Positions 18,038 to 28,073 of a DNA stretch of 64,000 nt are shown in pieces. Origin of the DNA: CAYPJE01 sp964410945 (GTDB lineage Bacteria; Fidelibacterota; Marinisomatia; Marinisomatales; TCS56); assembly GCA_964410945.1 (NCBI GenBank), contig CAYPJE010000008.1, positions 1 to 64,000 of the forward strand, written 5' to 3'. How positions within the stretch are numbered: position 1 is the stretch's first letter; each line of letters starts with the position of its first letter. The notes beneath the pieces were generated by a model, which was not told where the DNA came from, did not search any database, and was given only the letters and a program-made list of their open reading frames with translations. Both the position numbers and the translations under genes were made by a program.

Positions 18038-18385
18038 ATGCCAAGAGCAAATAGCTCTGTGCCACGGCACAGACGACATCGCAAGATAGTCAAGCAGGCC
18101 AAAGGCTACTATGGTGCCCGGAGCCGCACTTTTAAAGCAGCAAAGGACGCGGTCACTAAGGCCGGCCTTTATGCTTACCGTGATCGCAGACAGCGTAAAC
18201 GTCAGTTTCGCGCTCTCTGGATTGTACGGATAAATGCAGCGGCTCGTCTCCATGGAATGTCTTATTCGGCCTTTATCGCAGGGCTAAAACAAAAGGAAAT
18301 CGAGCTGGATCGCAAAATCCTGGCGGATATGGCCGTCAATCAGCCCGATACTTTCGCCGAACTTGTTAAACAAGTAAAAGCGTAA
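18038..18385 (+). CDS. rplT: Ribosomal protein bL20
   Basis: 115 residues starting '[17 protein letters not shown]' with '[15 protein letters not shown]' and '[18 protein letters not shown]', the RNA-binding core of bL20. It is needed early in 50S assembly and represses the rpmI-rplT mRNA in some bacteria; no such RNA structure was identified here. 'AAGGAG' lies upstream; pheS starts 2 bases after its stop. Confidence 0.97.
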   Translation: MPRANSSVPRHRRHRKIVKQAKGYYGARSRTFKAAKDAVTKAGLYAYRDRRQRKRQFRALWIVRINAAARLHGMSYSAFIAGLKQKEIELDRKILADMAVNQPDTFAELVKQVKA

Positions 18386-18387
18386 TC

Positions 18388-19377
18388 ATGTCCCTGGATA
18401 AGCATATCGAGGCAGTCCGAAAGAAATTTCGGGCTGACCTCGTTTCTTTTTCTAAAGATCACAAGTTGATCGATGATCTAAGAATAAAATATTTTGGCCG
18501 CAAAGGCCTGATTGCCGATTTATTCGGACAGCTTAAGGATCTTCCCGCTGATCAGAAACCCCTGATCGGTAAACTGCTGAACCAATTACGACAGGAACTT
18601 ACTTCCGAATTTGACAAAAGTACGTCGGCACTCGAATCCAAAAGCGATTCAAAAGAAGAATTTGTTGACTTTACTTTACCGGGAATTCAATTCCCGGTTG
18701 GCTCAATCCATCCGATCCAGCAAACCCTGGATGAGATGAAAGATATCTTCAAATCGATTGGTTTCAGTGTGGCTTACGGTCCCGAGATCGATGATGACTG
18801 GCATAATTTCGAAGCGCTGAATTTCCCACCTCATCATCCGGCCCGCGATATGCAGGATACTTTCTTCGTTGATTCCTCAACCGTAATGCGCACCCAGACC
18901 TCCAATGTGCAGATTCACCTGATGGAGGAGAAACAACCTCCATTACGGTATATCGTTCCAGGAAAAGTATACCGCAATGAAGCTATCAGCTTCAAACATT
19001 ACTGCCTTTTCCACCAGGTTGAAGGACTATATGTCGATAAAAATGTTTCTTTTGCTGACCTTAAAGGGACTGTCAAATACTTTCTGCAGAAAATGTTCGG
19101 GGAAAAAATCAAGTATCGCTTCCGACCCTCTTATTTTCCATTCACAGAACCCAGCGCGGAAGTGGATATCTGGAATGAAAAACGTCAGCAGTGGATGGAA
19201 ATTGTCGGTTGCGGAATGGTTGATCCCAATGTTTTCAAGAATGTTGGTTATGATCCCGAAATCTGGCATGGATTCGCCTTTGGCTTTGGCGTTGAACGAA
19301 TCGCAATGTTGAAATACAAAATTGATGATATCCGTCTGTTTTATCAGGGGGATGTGCGTTTTCTGAGGCAATTCTGA
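18388..19377 (+). CDS. pheS: Phenylalanyl-tRNA synthetase alpha subunit
   Basis: 329 residues. N-terminal coiled coil (about 1-85), then the class II core: 'GFSVAYGPEIDDDWHNFEALN', motif 2 'YRNEAISFKHYCLFHQVEG' region and motif 3 'GFAFGFGVERIAML'. Forms the (alpha-beta)2 enzyme with PheT. The stop and the pheT start share one base (TGATG), so the subunits are translationally coupled. Confidence 0.96.
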   Translation: MSLDKHIEAVRKKFRADLVSFSKDHKLIDDLRIKYFGRKGLIADLFGQLKDLPADQKPLIGKLLNQLRQELTSEFDKSTSALESKSDSKEEFVDFTLPGIQFPVGSIHPIQQTLDEMKDIFKSIGFSVAYGPEIDDDWHNFEALNFPPHHPARDMQDTFFVDSSTVMRTQTSNVQIHLMEEKQPPLRYIVPGKVYRNEAISFKHYCLFHQVEGLYVDKNVSFADLKGTVKYFLQKMFGEKIKYRFRPSYFPFTEPSAEVDIWNEKRQQWMEIVGCGMVDPNVFKNVGYDPEIWHGFAFGFGVERIAMLKYKIDDIRLFYQGDVRFLRQF

Positions 19378-21779
19378 TGATTGTAGCACTGGACTGGTTA
19401 AAAGATTTTGTAGCAATCGATGAGTCACCGCAGGAACTGGCTGACCTGCTGACTATGCTGGGCATGGAAGCCGACGGTATTTCAGAAGGGACACCGATCA
19501 CCGGTGTAGTGACAGTAAAAATTGATTCTGTCATGCCCCATCCGAATGCCGATAAATTAAAACTGTGCCAGGTATCCGATGGCAGTGAGACTTACCAGAT
19601 CGTCTGTGGCGCACCCAATGTCCGTGAAGGACAAATTTCACTGTTGGCAAAAATAGGGGCCGTACTCTCCGGAGGGTTCAAGATTAAACCAGCCAAGATA
19701 CGTGGTGAAAAAAGTTTCGGAATGCTGTGTTCCGAACGCGAACTTGGCCTCTCGGACGATCATTCAGGAATCATGGACTTGGCGGATAGTACCGAACTGG
19801 GACAGGATGCTACCGAATTATTCCCCCAGCCGTTGCCGGCTATTGATTTTGATATTACACCAAATCGCCCGGACTGTCTGTCACATATGGGAATTGCCCG
19901 GGAGATCGCCCTTAAAACTGAACGCGAGTTCACCGTACCGGAGCTTATGGAAGGTGATGCAACCGACAATGATGTTCGTGATTACGTCGATATAATAATT
20001 GACGATCCGGTTGGCTGTCCCCGTTATATTGCCGGTGTAATGACCAATATTAAAATCGGACCTTCTCCCGACTGGATGGTACGTAGGCTTGAAGCAGCCG
20101 GGCAGAGAAGTATCAATAATGTTGTTGATATATCAAATTATGTCTTGCTGGAGTTGGGCCATCCGACTCATATCTTCGATTATAAATATGTACCTACAAA
20201 AAAAATAGTTATTCGCCGGGCGGAAGCAGGCGATAAGATTACGACCCTCGATGAAATCGAACGTGAATTGAATGATCAGCATCTATTGATTACCGATGGA
20301 AATAAACCGGTAGCGATTGCCGGAATTATGGGCAGTGAAAATTCCGGTGTAAATGAAACCACCGATACGGTATTAATTGAAAGTGCTTATTTCGATCCTA
20401 TTACCGTCAGAAAAGGTTCTAAAGCACTGGGACTGATTACCGAAGCGTCACGGCGCTTCGAACGGGGTGCCGATCCGGAGGGAGCCTATCCGGCCTTTTG
20501 GCGCATTGTCAATTTGTTGGAAAAATATGCCGGAGGGAAGCAGATTCCGGGATTGATTGATGCATATCCCAATAAAATTACCATGCCGCAAGTAAAACTG
20601 CGCAAATCCGCCCTTGATCTATTGTCTGGCTGTGATATTAGTAATACCTTTGTTGATAATTGCCTGACAGGTCTGGAAATAGATCATTCTTTTAATACGA
20701 ACAATTCAACCTGGTTGTGTACACCTCCCACGTTTCGTCCCGACCTGGAACGGGAAATAGACCTGATAGAAGAAATTATTCGGGTATTCGGTTACGATAA
20801 TGTGCCATTGAAAATGAATTATACCGGCATCTATAATCAGGATAAACAGGACGGTCTGGCAATTGTAAGTAAGATTGCCCAGGCCTTTGCCGGTTTCGGA
20901 TTCCATCAGTGTTTTACCAATTCGCTGCAGAATAAAAATATTGCAAACAGTACCGAAGAAAAACCAGTTGAATTGATGAATCCGCTCAGTGAGGAAATGA
21001 GCCATGTGCGCACCTCATTATTGCCGGGCTTATTACAATCGCTGGAACATAATGTTCATAACGGCAGCCCTAATCTCAGGTTATATGAAATCGGACAGGT
21101 ATTTCAGCAGACCGGGGTTGGATTCAAGGGCATCGTAGAGACAGCCCATCTTTCTGGTGTCGTTCATGGAAATCTGTTCAATGCCGATGTTCACAGCCCA
21201 AAGGCTGTTGAGCATAACCATTTCTCAATCAAGGGAATTATTGATTCGCTACCGGAGAAATTCAAGCTTCCCGGGATCGATTACCATGCCGAACAGGATA
21301 ATGACCAATTTACTGACCATTTCCATCTTTTGTCAGGAACAACCAGGGTTGGATATTTTGGCAAGATTCAACCCGAGTATATAAAGAAGCTTGGAATGGA
21401 CCTCAACACAGTCTATTCATTCGACATCGATTTGGACGAAATGATCAGGTTGATTGAGGGTTATCATGATACCTTGTCATATTCACCTATTTCTGTTTTC
21501 CCGAAAATTGAACGCGATTTAAACTTTGTGCTGCCCAACAATGTCTTTGTGGGCGATATGGTCAAAAAGATAATCCCACTGGGGCAGAATATCCTTAAAT
21601 CGGTCTATCCATTGGACTTGTTCAGACACGAATCGATTGGCAGCGATAAGAAGAGCGTCACCCTTCATTTTGTATTTCAAAGTCTTGATAGAACACTGGA
21701 AGACAATGAAGTAACATCAATTATTAATGAAGTTATTACTGTTGTCGAGCGGGTATTCAAGGCTAAATTGCGTTCCTGA
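19377..21779 (+). CDS. pheT: Phenylalanyl-tRNA synthetase beta subunit
   Basis: 800 residues, full length. N-terminal EMAP-II-like tRNA-binding domain ('MPHPNADKLKLCQV', about 45-155), B3/B4 editing domain, B5 domain, inactive class II-like core and the C-terminal FDX-ACB anticodon-binding fold ('PISVFPKIERDLNFVL'). It recognises tRNA-Phe and edits mischarged Tyr. Followed by a 51-base gap and zapA. Confidence 0.96.
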   Translation: MIVALDWLKDFVAIDESPQELADLLTMLGMEADGISEGTPITGVVTVKIDSVMPHPNADKLKLCQVSDGSETYQIVCGAPNVREGQISLLAKIGAVLSGGFKIKPAKIRGEKSFGMLCSERELGLSDDHSGIMDLADSTELGQDATELFPQPLPAIDFDITPNRPDCLSHMGIAREIALKTEREFTVPELMEGDATDNDVRDYVDIIIDDPVGCPRYIAGVMTNIKIGPSPDWMVRRLEAAGQRSINNVVDISNYVLLELGHPTHIFDYKYVPTKKIVIRRAEAGDKITTLDEIERELNDQHLLITDGNKPVAIAGIMGSENSGVNETTDTVLIESAYFDPITVRKGSKALGLITEASRRFERGADPEGAYPAFWRIVNLLEKYAGGKQIPGLIDAYPNKITMPQVKLRKSALDLLSGCDISNTFVDNCLTGLEIDHSFNTNNSTWLCTPPTFRPDLEREIDLIEEIIRVFGYDNVPLKMNYTGIYNQDKQDGLAIVSKIAQAFAGFGFHQCFTNSLQNKNIANSTEEKPVELMNPLSEEMSHVRTSLLPGLLQSLEHNVHNGSPNLRLYEIGQVFQQTGVGFKGIVETAHLSGVVHGNLFNADVHSPKAVEHNHFSIKGIIDSLPEKFKLPGIDYHAEQDNDQFTDHFHLLSGTTRVGYFGKIQPEYIKKLGMDLNTVYSFDIDLDEMIRLIEGYHDTLSYSPISVFPKIERDLNFVLPNNVFVGDMVKKIIPLGQNILKSVYPLDLFRHESIGSDKKSVTLHFVFQSLDRTLEDNEVTSIINEVITVVERVFKAKLRS

Positions 21780-21830
21780 TAATTAAATCGATACACATAA
21801 CCTTCACTAATAATCAAGTGGGGAGGCAGC

Positions 21831-22127
21831 ATGGATAATAACGAGAATCTGGTACGGGTTGAAATATTCGACCAGGAGTATACTGTCAAAGCACCAGCCA
21901 ACTCGTCGTATATTCTAAATATAGCAGAGTACGTTGATACAAAAATGCGTGAAGTTGAAGAAAATCTACCCGGGCAGCAATCACCCACGCGCATTGCCAT
22001 TTTGGCTGCGATGAATATCTCCGATGAGTTTTTCACATTGCGCAATCAACAGGCCGAGCAGGTCGACCGAATGGAAAGCCGAATTACTTCTCTAATCGAA
22101 TATATTGATAATCGTCTGGAAGAATAA
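21831..22127 (+). CDS. zapA: Cell division protein ZapA
   Basis: 98 residues with the ZapA layout: N-terminal beta-alpha region ('VRVEIFDQEYTVKAP') and a helix that would dimerise as a coiled coil ('RIAILAAMNISDEFFTLR'). ZapA stabilises FtsZ filaments at the division ring. 'GGGGAGG' precedes the ATG. The stop codon abuts the folD start. The position between pheT and a metabolic gene is common in bacteria. Confidence 0.88.
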   Translation: MDNNENLVRVEIFDQEYTVKAPANSSYILNIAEYVDTKMREVEENLPGQQSPTRIAILAAMNISDEFFTLRNQQAEQVDRMESRITSLIEYIDNRLEE

Positions 22128-23006
22128 ATGTCCGAAACATTATTATTGTCCGGTAAGACAGTCAGTATGGCTGTTTATACCGATCTGGAAAATAGAATTA
22201 TTAAGCTCAAAGACCGGGGAATAGTACCAGGCTTAGCCGTGATTCTGGTTGGTGAGGATCCGGCCTCACAGTCTTATGTTCGTTCCAAAGAAAGACGATT
22301 TGCTAAACTTAACCTGGTTACTGAAACATACAGATACCCGACAGATTTGCCAGAAACCGAATTGCTTGATAAAATTGCAGCCCTGAATGAAGATCCACGT
22401 TTTCACGGTATTCTAGTCCAGTTGCCGTTGCCAAAGCACATAGCTGAGCAAAAAGTCATTGAAGCGATTGCACCGGATAAGGATGTGGATGGTTTCCACC
22501 CTGTGAGCCTTGGATTAATGACCGCTGGAGCCCCGCATTTTATCTCATGTACACCAAAGGGTATATTGCGGATCCTCAACCATTATAATATCAATACTTC
22601 AGGTAAACATGTAGTGGTATGTGGCCGCAGCAACATCGTTGGCCGTCCTATTTCGGTTCTCACCAGTCTGAAAGCTGATTTCGGGGACGCTACCGTTACC
22701 GTCTGTCACTCCCGGACACCGGATATGACCATATACACCAGGCAGGCTGATATTCTGATCGCCGCCCTGGGACAACCGGAAATGATCACTGGCGATTACA
22801 TTAAACCAGGCGCCTGCATAATTGACGTCGGTATCAACAGGGTGGAGGATGCCAGCCAGGAACGGGGATATCGTATGGTTGGTGATGTTCACCAGCCTTC
22901 GGTGATGGGTAAAGCAAGTTCACTGACACCTGTTCCAGGCGGTGTAGGCTTAATGACAATAGCAATGCTGGTTGAAAACACTGTCGAAGCGGCAGAAAGC
23001 CTATAG
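22128..23006 (+). CDS. folD: Methylenetetrahydrofolate dehydrogenase / cyclohydrolase
   Basis: 292 residues. It interconverts 5,10-methylene-, 5,10-methenyl- and 10-formyl-tetrahydrofolate. Signatures: 'SYVRSKERRFAK' (catalytic Lys), 'GILVQLPLPKHI', 'PDKDVDGFHPVS', NADP-binding 'VVCGRSNIVGRPISVL' and 'LTPVPGGVGLMT'. Last gene of the housekeeping operon; tRNA-Arg follows after 55 bases. Confidence 0.96.
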   Translation: MSETLLLSGKTVSMAVYTDLENRIIKLKDRGIVPGLAVILVGEDPASQSYVRSKERRFAKLNLVTETYRYPTDLPETELLDKIAALNEDPRFHGILVQLPLPKHIAEQKVIEAIAPDKDVDGFHPVSLGLMTAGAPHFISCTPKGILRILNHYNINTSGKHVVVCGRSNIVGRPISVLTSLKADFGDATVTVCHSRTPDMTIYTRQADILIAALGQPEMITGDYIKPGACIIDVGINRVEDASQERGYRMVGDVHQPSVMGKASSLTPVPGGVGLMTIAMLVENTVEAAESL

Positions 23007-23061
23007 AATAAGATGGCTGTTTGAGTTGGTTATTCAGCCAGTGTAAATTTCAGTATCATTT

Positions 23062-23135
23062 GCGCCCATAGCTCAGCTGGATAGAGCGCATGCCTCCGGA
23101 GCATGAGGTCACAGGTTCGAATCCTGTTGGGCGTA
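23062..23135 (+). tRNA. tRNA-Arg (CCG)
   Basis: 74 bases: acceptor GCGCCCA/TGGGCGT (one G-T closing pair), D stem GCTC/GAGC, anticodon stem CATGC/GCATG with loop CTCCGGA (anticodon CCG), T arm ACAGG/CCTGT with TTCGAAT. CCA is not encoded. Confidence 0.95.
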
Positions 23136-23236
23136 CGAAACTCCTGATAAACCTGGATTATTTATATTTGATTCATCCTATATTTGTTTAAAATTAACAT
23201 ATTGTATAACATTCAAAATTTTTAAATGGATAAGCA

Positions 23237-24262
23237 ATGTTGATAGGTAAAATGCATTTATTCCCCCGGGTTCGCTACCGCAGGATCATAGCCTATTTAT
23301 TCATATTGGTTATTGGCGGTAGCCTTGGTTACTATATTTTGGGTGGCCGGCAATGGACCATCCTGGATAGTGTCTATATGACCATAATAACATTGTCAAC
23401 TGTTGGCTATAGAGAAATACATGATTTGAATGCACTTACTACTTTATGGACTATAATTATCATTGTCTTTGGCGTAACTTGTTTTGCAGTAATCGCCAGT
23501 CAATTTGCAAAAGAAATAGCCGATCTAAAAAGCTATCGGAGAAGAAGAATGGAACATCAGATCGAAAAAATGAAAAACCACTATATTATCTGCGGATTTG
23601 GCCGGATGGGTGAGGTTATCAGCGACGAACTTAACCGAAAAAAGGAAAAATTCGTCGTCATAGAACAACGAAATATGAACGTTGAATATCTGGACAATAA
23701 GAATTTCAAGTATCTGCTTGGTGACGCTACCGGTGAAGAAATTTTATTGAAAGCCGGGGTGGAAAAGGCCCGAGGAGTTGTCGTAGTACTAGGCTCAGAT
23801 CCGGATAATTTGTTTGTTACTATGACCGCAAGAACTTTAAATCCCGATGCATATATTCTGGCGCGTTGCAGCACAATCGGCTCAAATATGAAATTCAAGC
23901 GGGCTGGAGCAGATAAGGTAGTGAATCCGTATATTGCCGGTGGACATAAAATGGCAGAATTACTGCTGGAGCCAGGTCTTAATGATACCGTACAAATTGC
24001 CACCGACCTGGAAATCGATACAACACTGGAACTTGGTATTGATCAAATGGAGTTGGCAAATTTACCATATTTGGATGGCAAAGCATTGTCAGAATCCAAG
24101 TTACGTGAAGATTATAATCTTATGGTTCTGGCTATTGTAGAACAGGATGGCGAAATAATACTAAATCCGATTTCCTCAAATGTACTCAGAACAGGTCAAA
24201 AAATCATGCTAACAGGTAAAAAGGATGATCTAGTGCGTTTTAAAGAAAGAATTGTCACCTGA
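23237..24262 (+). CDS. Two-TM potassium channel with RCK (TrkA-N/TrkA-C) domain
   Basis: 341 residues of MthK-like layout: TM1 (about 18-36), pore helix and filter 'TLSTVGYRE' (T55-Y58), TM2 (about 69-90), NAD-binding RCK-N domain with 'YIICGFGRMG' (116-125) and RCK-C domain (about 245-338). Potassium flux would be gated by ligand binding to the RCK ring. The filter's usual final Gly (TVGYG) is Arg59. Monocistronic; the short AT-rich gap before the next gene has a 14-base perfect AT palindrome at 24275-24288 and nothing else. Confidence 0.9.
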   Translation: MLIGKMHLFPRVRYRRIIAYLFILVIGGSLGYYILGGRQWTILDSVYMTIITLSTVGYREIHDLNALTTLWTIIIIVFGVTCFAVIASQFAKEIADLKSYRRRRMEHQIEKMKNHYIICGFGRMGEVISDELNRKKEKFVVIEQRNMNVEYLDNKNFKYLLGDATGEEILLKAGVEKARGVVVVLGSDPDNLFVTMTARTLNPDAYILARCSTIGSNMKFKRAGADKVVNPYIAGGHKMAELLLEPGLNDTVQIATDLEIDTTLELGIDQMELANLPYLDGKALSESKLREDYNLMVLAIVEQDGEIILNPISSNVLRTGQKIMLTGKKDDLVRFKERIVT

Positions 24263-24514
24263 CAAGTATTGCGTATAATATATATTATGTATAATATTAT
24301 TAATTCTATTAATAACTATGCATTGAAGGAATTCACCTAATTAAAAAACAGCTTTGACCCACCCTTCTAGTAAATTAGCCTGTTATCCATTAATACTATA
24401 ATTGGAATACTGGCTTTCTACACCATCTTCATCAGTTCAGCTAAACAATCTTTTATTTAATATTTTTTCGCCATTACCTGCAATTTTTTGTAGCGTGATG
24501 CTATATATAATTTC

Positions 24515-25372
24515 TTATCTATTTTGATTTGAAATAACCAGGTCATACCCCAGCAAAGAAAGCATTTTTATTGCATATCGTCTTCCGATTTTTCGGTAAC
24601 CTTCCGAATTAAAATGCACGTTATCTGATTTATCATTGCAACCACTCGAAGAAATAATATGTGCTGTAGGGATAGTTTCCGGTAACCTGACAATTATAGA
24701 ATTCATGCTTGCACAAATACCTCCCTGGTCAGCATGCACTACCTCTCCTGCTAACAGTGGTATTGAATCAGCACTTAGTGACAGGTCCGTCAGCATATTA
24801 TTATAAATAATATTTACATATGATGGCCATAGACTATCACCGGTATTTGTTTCACCTTGGTGCAAAAGAATACCCTTAATTACTCCGTCCTGCTGGGCCA
24901 GTTTTGCAAGACCAATAAGATACATATAGGGGTTTCCTTCATAAGCCGTTATTTTATCAGTAAACCAAACCTCAGTATACGTAGAATCATAATCCTGGTA
25001 AATATCTTTGTCAAATAATCTTATATCACTTCCTCCGACAGCAATATTAATAACACCTACCTTGATGCTGTCCGGAAGGTTTGCAACCATAGTTCTGCCA
25101 AAATAATCCACAACCGACAGTCCGGACCAGCATTGGCATATTGGAGGAACAGCTGTATACCATTTGCCTTTCGTTTTTCCCAGATTAGAACAATCAATAG
25201 CCTGCAGCACCTGAAAACGATTATTAACAGTTTTGTCTTGTGCATTGATGGTGCCTTGCCCCTCCATGTTAGACTGTCCAAAGCACAGGTAGATATGAAA
25301 ATTAGGATCTTGTGAAAAAATATTCGTAGCTAATAGCAGTGATCCTGCTAATATAATATTTTTTACACTCAT
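24515..25372 (-). CDS. SASA-family (sialate O-acetylesterase / CE6-like) secreted esterase
   Basis: 285 residues with a signal peptide ending near 'NIFSQ'. SGNH-type signatures: nucleophile Ser34 in 'CFGQSNMEGQG', 'NIAVGGSDI', 'ILLHQGETNTGD', and the Asp-His pair in 'DNVHFNSEGYRKIGRRYA'. The family removes O-acetyl groups from sugars (sialic acid or xylan); the substrate is not predictable. It lies 56 bases downstream of leuS in the same direction. Its coding sequence looks AT-richer than the neighbours, perhaps a recent arrival. Confidence 0.85.
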   Translation of the reverse strand: MSVKNIILAGSLLLATNIFSQDPNFHIYLCFGQSNMEGQGTINAQDKTVNNRFQVLQAIDCSNLGKTKGKWYTAVPPICQCWSGLSVVDYFGRTMVANLPDSIKVGVINIAVGGSDIRLFDKDIYQDYDSTYTEVWFTDKITAYEGNPYMYLIGLAKLAQQDGVIKGILLHQGETNTGDSLWPSYVNIIYNNMLTDLSLSADSIPLLAGEVVHADQGGICASMNSIIVRLPETIPTAHIISSSGCNDKSDNVHFNSEGYRKIGRRYAIKMLSLLGYDLVISNQNR

Positions 25373-25428
25373 TAAGGCCGAGACCAGGTCTGTAAAATTA
25401 CTATACTGGGCCGCTAGACTGCTAAGTA

Positions 25429-27891
25429 CTACCCTTTAACGACAATATTAACAAGTCGACCAGGCACATAGATATCCTTTATGATCTCCTTCCCTTCGAT
25501 AAACCTGGCAACATTATCTTCTTCTTTAGCTGCAGCCAGTATTGTGTCCTTATTAACATCGGGATTGATTTTTATTTCCCCACGCCGTTTTCCATTCACC
25601 TGAACCGCAATTGTAATCGTACTGGCAGTAAGATATTTTTCTTCATATTCCGGCCAGGATTGATAAGCAATTGATTCCGAATTTCCAATTTTTGCCCAGA
25701 ATTCTTCGCAAATATGTGGTGCAAACGGCGCTAATAATTTGATAAATATCTCCAGAGCTGTCTGGTTGATCGAATTTGACTTGGAAATCTCATTGATGAA
25801 GATCATCATCTGGCTGATCGCGGTATTCAAAGCTAAAGCATCTATGTCCTCGCCCACTTTTTTGATTGTCACATGAAGTAAATGAATTTGTTCAGGGCTT
25901 AATGAATTATCAGTTACTTTGATTTCGCTGACAAAACGCCAGACACGATTTATAAACCGGTCAATACCGGTAATTCCTTTGGTGTCCCAGGCCGCTGACT
26001 GGTCGAAAGGTCCGATAAACATCTCATACAGCCTGAATACATCCGCGCCGTATTCATTCACGACCTCATCCGGGTTGATTACATTCCCCCGCGATTTCGA
26101 CATTTTCTCACCGCCTTCCCCAAGCACCATTCCATGGGATGTACGCTTCATGTACGGCTCTGACACAGGAACCTCACTGATGTCGAATAAAAACTTATTC
26201 CAGAAGCGGCTGTACAGTAAATGGAGGGTCGTATGCTCCATCCCGCCATTGTACCAGTCAACCGGCATCCAATAACGTAGTTTTTCCGGGTCGGCAAAGC
26301 AATTATCGTTGGTTGGATCGATGTATCTTAAAAAATACCAAGATGATCCAGCCCAATTGGGCATGGTGTCTGTCTCTCGTTTTGCCGCCTGGCCACATTC
26401 CGGACAGCTGGTATTAACCCAGTCTGAAATTACCGCCAGTGGTGATTCACCGGTATCGGTGGGCTCATATTTCTCTACGTCAGGTAAAACCACCGGAAGA
26501 TCGGTTTCAGCAACCGGAATCCAACCGCAGACAGGACAATTAATCATCGGAATCGGTTCCCCCCAATAACGCTGGCGAGAAAACACCCAGTCCCGTAATT
26601 TATAATTCACTGCTCCTGTTCCCAGTCCCTCCTGTTCCAGCCACTGGATGGTCTTCTGCTTGGCTTCGGTAACCTGCAAACCATTGATATCAAGACTATC
26701 GCCGGCTGAATTGATCGAAATACCGTCATTGGTCCAGCAGGCTTTCCCTGCCAGAATATCAGCTACATTCTTTCCGGCTCGTTCAACCTGTTTCTGGTCA
26801 GGATCGATGATGCAGTCAATCGGTAAACCAAATTTCTGTGCGAACTCAAAATCACGCTCATCATGGGCCGGTACCGCCATTATCGCCCCGGTTCCATAAC
26901 TAATTAACACATAGTCTGCCACCCAGATCGGTATTTTCTTCCCATTGACCGGATTAGTGGCATAAGCACCGGTAAATACACCGGTTTTTTCAGTACTTAA
27001 CTCGGTACGTTCCAAATCGCTTTTCTTGGCACTGGTCCTGATGTATTCGTCCACCTGGGCTTTTTGTTCAGCAGTGGTAATATGGGAAACAAATTCATGT
27101 TCCGGTGCCAGAACCATGTAAGTAGCGCCGAATAAGGTATCGGGTCTGGTGGTAAAGACTGTCAATTTCTCATCATGACCAGCGATGGCAAAATGTACAT
27201 CGGCACCCTCCGAACGGCCGATCCAGTTGATTTGCTGGTTCTTAATCTTGTCCAGGAAATTGACATCATCCAGTCCTTCGATTAATTTATCAGCATATTC
27301 GGTTATTTTCAGCATCCACTGTTCGATGCGACGTTTTTCAACCTCGCCCCCGCAACGTTCGCATTTACCATCGACTACTTCTTCATTCGCCAGACCGATT
27401 TTACAGTTCAAGCACCAGTTGATGGCCATTTTATCCTTATAGGCCAGTCCATGCTTGAAAAACTGGATGAAAATCCACTGGGTCCATTTATAATAATCAG
27501 GATCGGTAGTATTGACAACCCGGTCCCAATCAAAGGAAAAACCCAGCGATTGCAGCTGTTGAGTGAAACGGGCAATATTTTTTTTGGTAATTACTGCCGG
27601 ATGAATTCCGGTTTTTATGGCATAGTTCTCCGATGGCAAACCAAAACTGTCAAAGCCCATGGGAAACAGGACATTATAGCCTTCCATCCGCTTTTTCCGG
27701 GAAAGTATATCCAACGCCGTGTATGACCGCGGATGCCCTACATGCAGTCCATCCCCGGATGGATAGGGAAACTCTACCAGACAATAAAATTTCGGCTTTT
27801 CCGATTCATCGGTGGCCCGGAACGTTTTATTCTCAAGCCAGTATTTCTGCCACTTGGTATCAATCGCTTTAAAATCGTATGATTCACTCAT
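25429..27891 (-). CDS. leuS: Leucyl-tRNA synthetase
   Basis: 820 residues. Class I signatures 'GLHVGHPRSYT' (HIGH) and 'EKMSKSRGNV' (KMSKS). Zinc-ribbon cysteines 'CLNCKIG...CERCGGE', CP1 editing domain with 'TTRPDTLFGATYMVLAPEH', a second Cys set 'CPVCG...CPECG', and a C-terminal domain. It charges and proofreads tRNA-Leu. Starts divergently from the trypsin-like gene across a 182-base gap. Confidence 0.97.
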   Translation of the reverse strand: MSESYDFKAIDTKWQKYWLENKTFRATDESEKPKFYCLVEFPYPSGDGLHVGHPRSYTALDILSRKKRMEGYNVLFPMGFDSFGLPSENYAIKTGIHPAVITKKNIARFTQQLQSLGFSFDWDRVVNTTDPDYYKWTQWIFIQFFKHGLAYKDKMAINWCLNCKIGLANEEVVDGKCERCGGEVEKRRIEQWMLKITEYADKLIEGLDDVNFLDKIKNQQINWIGRSEGADVHFAIAGHDEKLTVFTTRPDTLFGATYMVLAPEHEFVSHITTAEQKAQVDEYIRTSAKKSDLERTELSTEKTGVFTGAYATNPVNGKKIPIWVADYVLISYGTGAIMAVPAHDERDFEFAQKFGLPIDCIIDPDQKQVERAGKNVADILAGKACWTNDGISINSAGDSLDINGLQVTEAKQKTIQWLEQEGLGTGAVNYKLRDWVFSRQRYWGEPIPMINCPVCGWIPVAETDLPVVLPDVEKYEPTDTGESPLAVISDWVNTSCPECGQAAKRETDTMPNWAGSSWYFLRYIDPTNDNCFADPEKLRYWMPVDWYNGGMEHTTLHLLYSRFWNKFLFDISEVPVSEPYMKRTSHGMVLGEGGEKMSKSRGNVINPDEVVNEYGADVFRLYEMFIGPFDQSAAWDTKGITGIDRFINRVWRFVSEIKVTDNSLSPEQIHLLHVTIKKVGEDIDALALNTAISQMMIFINEISKSNSINQTALEIFIKLLAPFAPHICEEFWAKIGNSESIAYQSWPEYEEKYLTASTITIAVQVNGKRRGEIKINPDVNKDTILAAAKEEDNVARFIEGKEIIKDIYVPGRLVNIVVKG

Positions 27892-28073
27892 CGTGCTGCT
27901 ATCTATTATTTTTATAACTGGGAATTAAAGTGCCAATTCTGTGCAAAAAGTTTACAAACATATTGGGGCATGGAACTATGAATTATTTGACGGTACAACA
28001 GCATTAAAAACCTTGTTCGCCATCAGAGCAAAAACTACATTCCAATGGAATTATTTGCATTTCACAACTTCCT

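Noticed and set aside
22128..22140. 6S RNA next to zapA
   Set aside because: folD begins at the base after the zapA stop; no room for ssrS.
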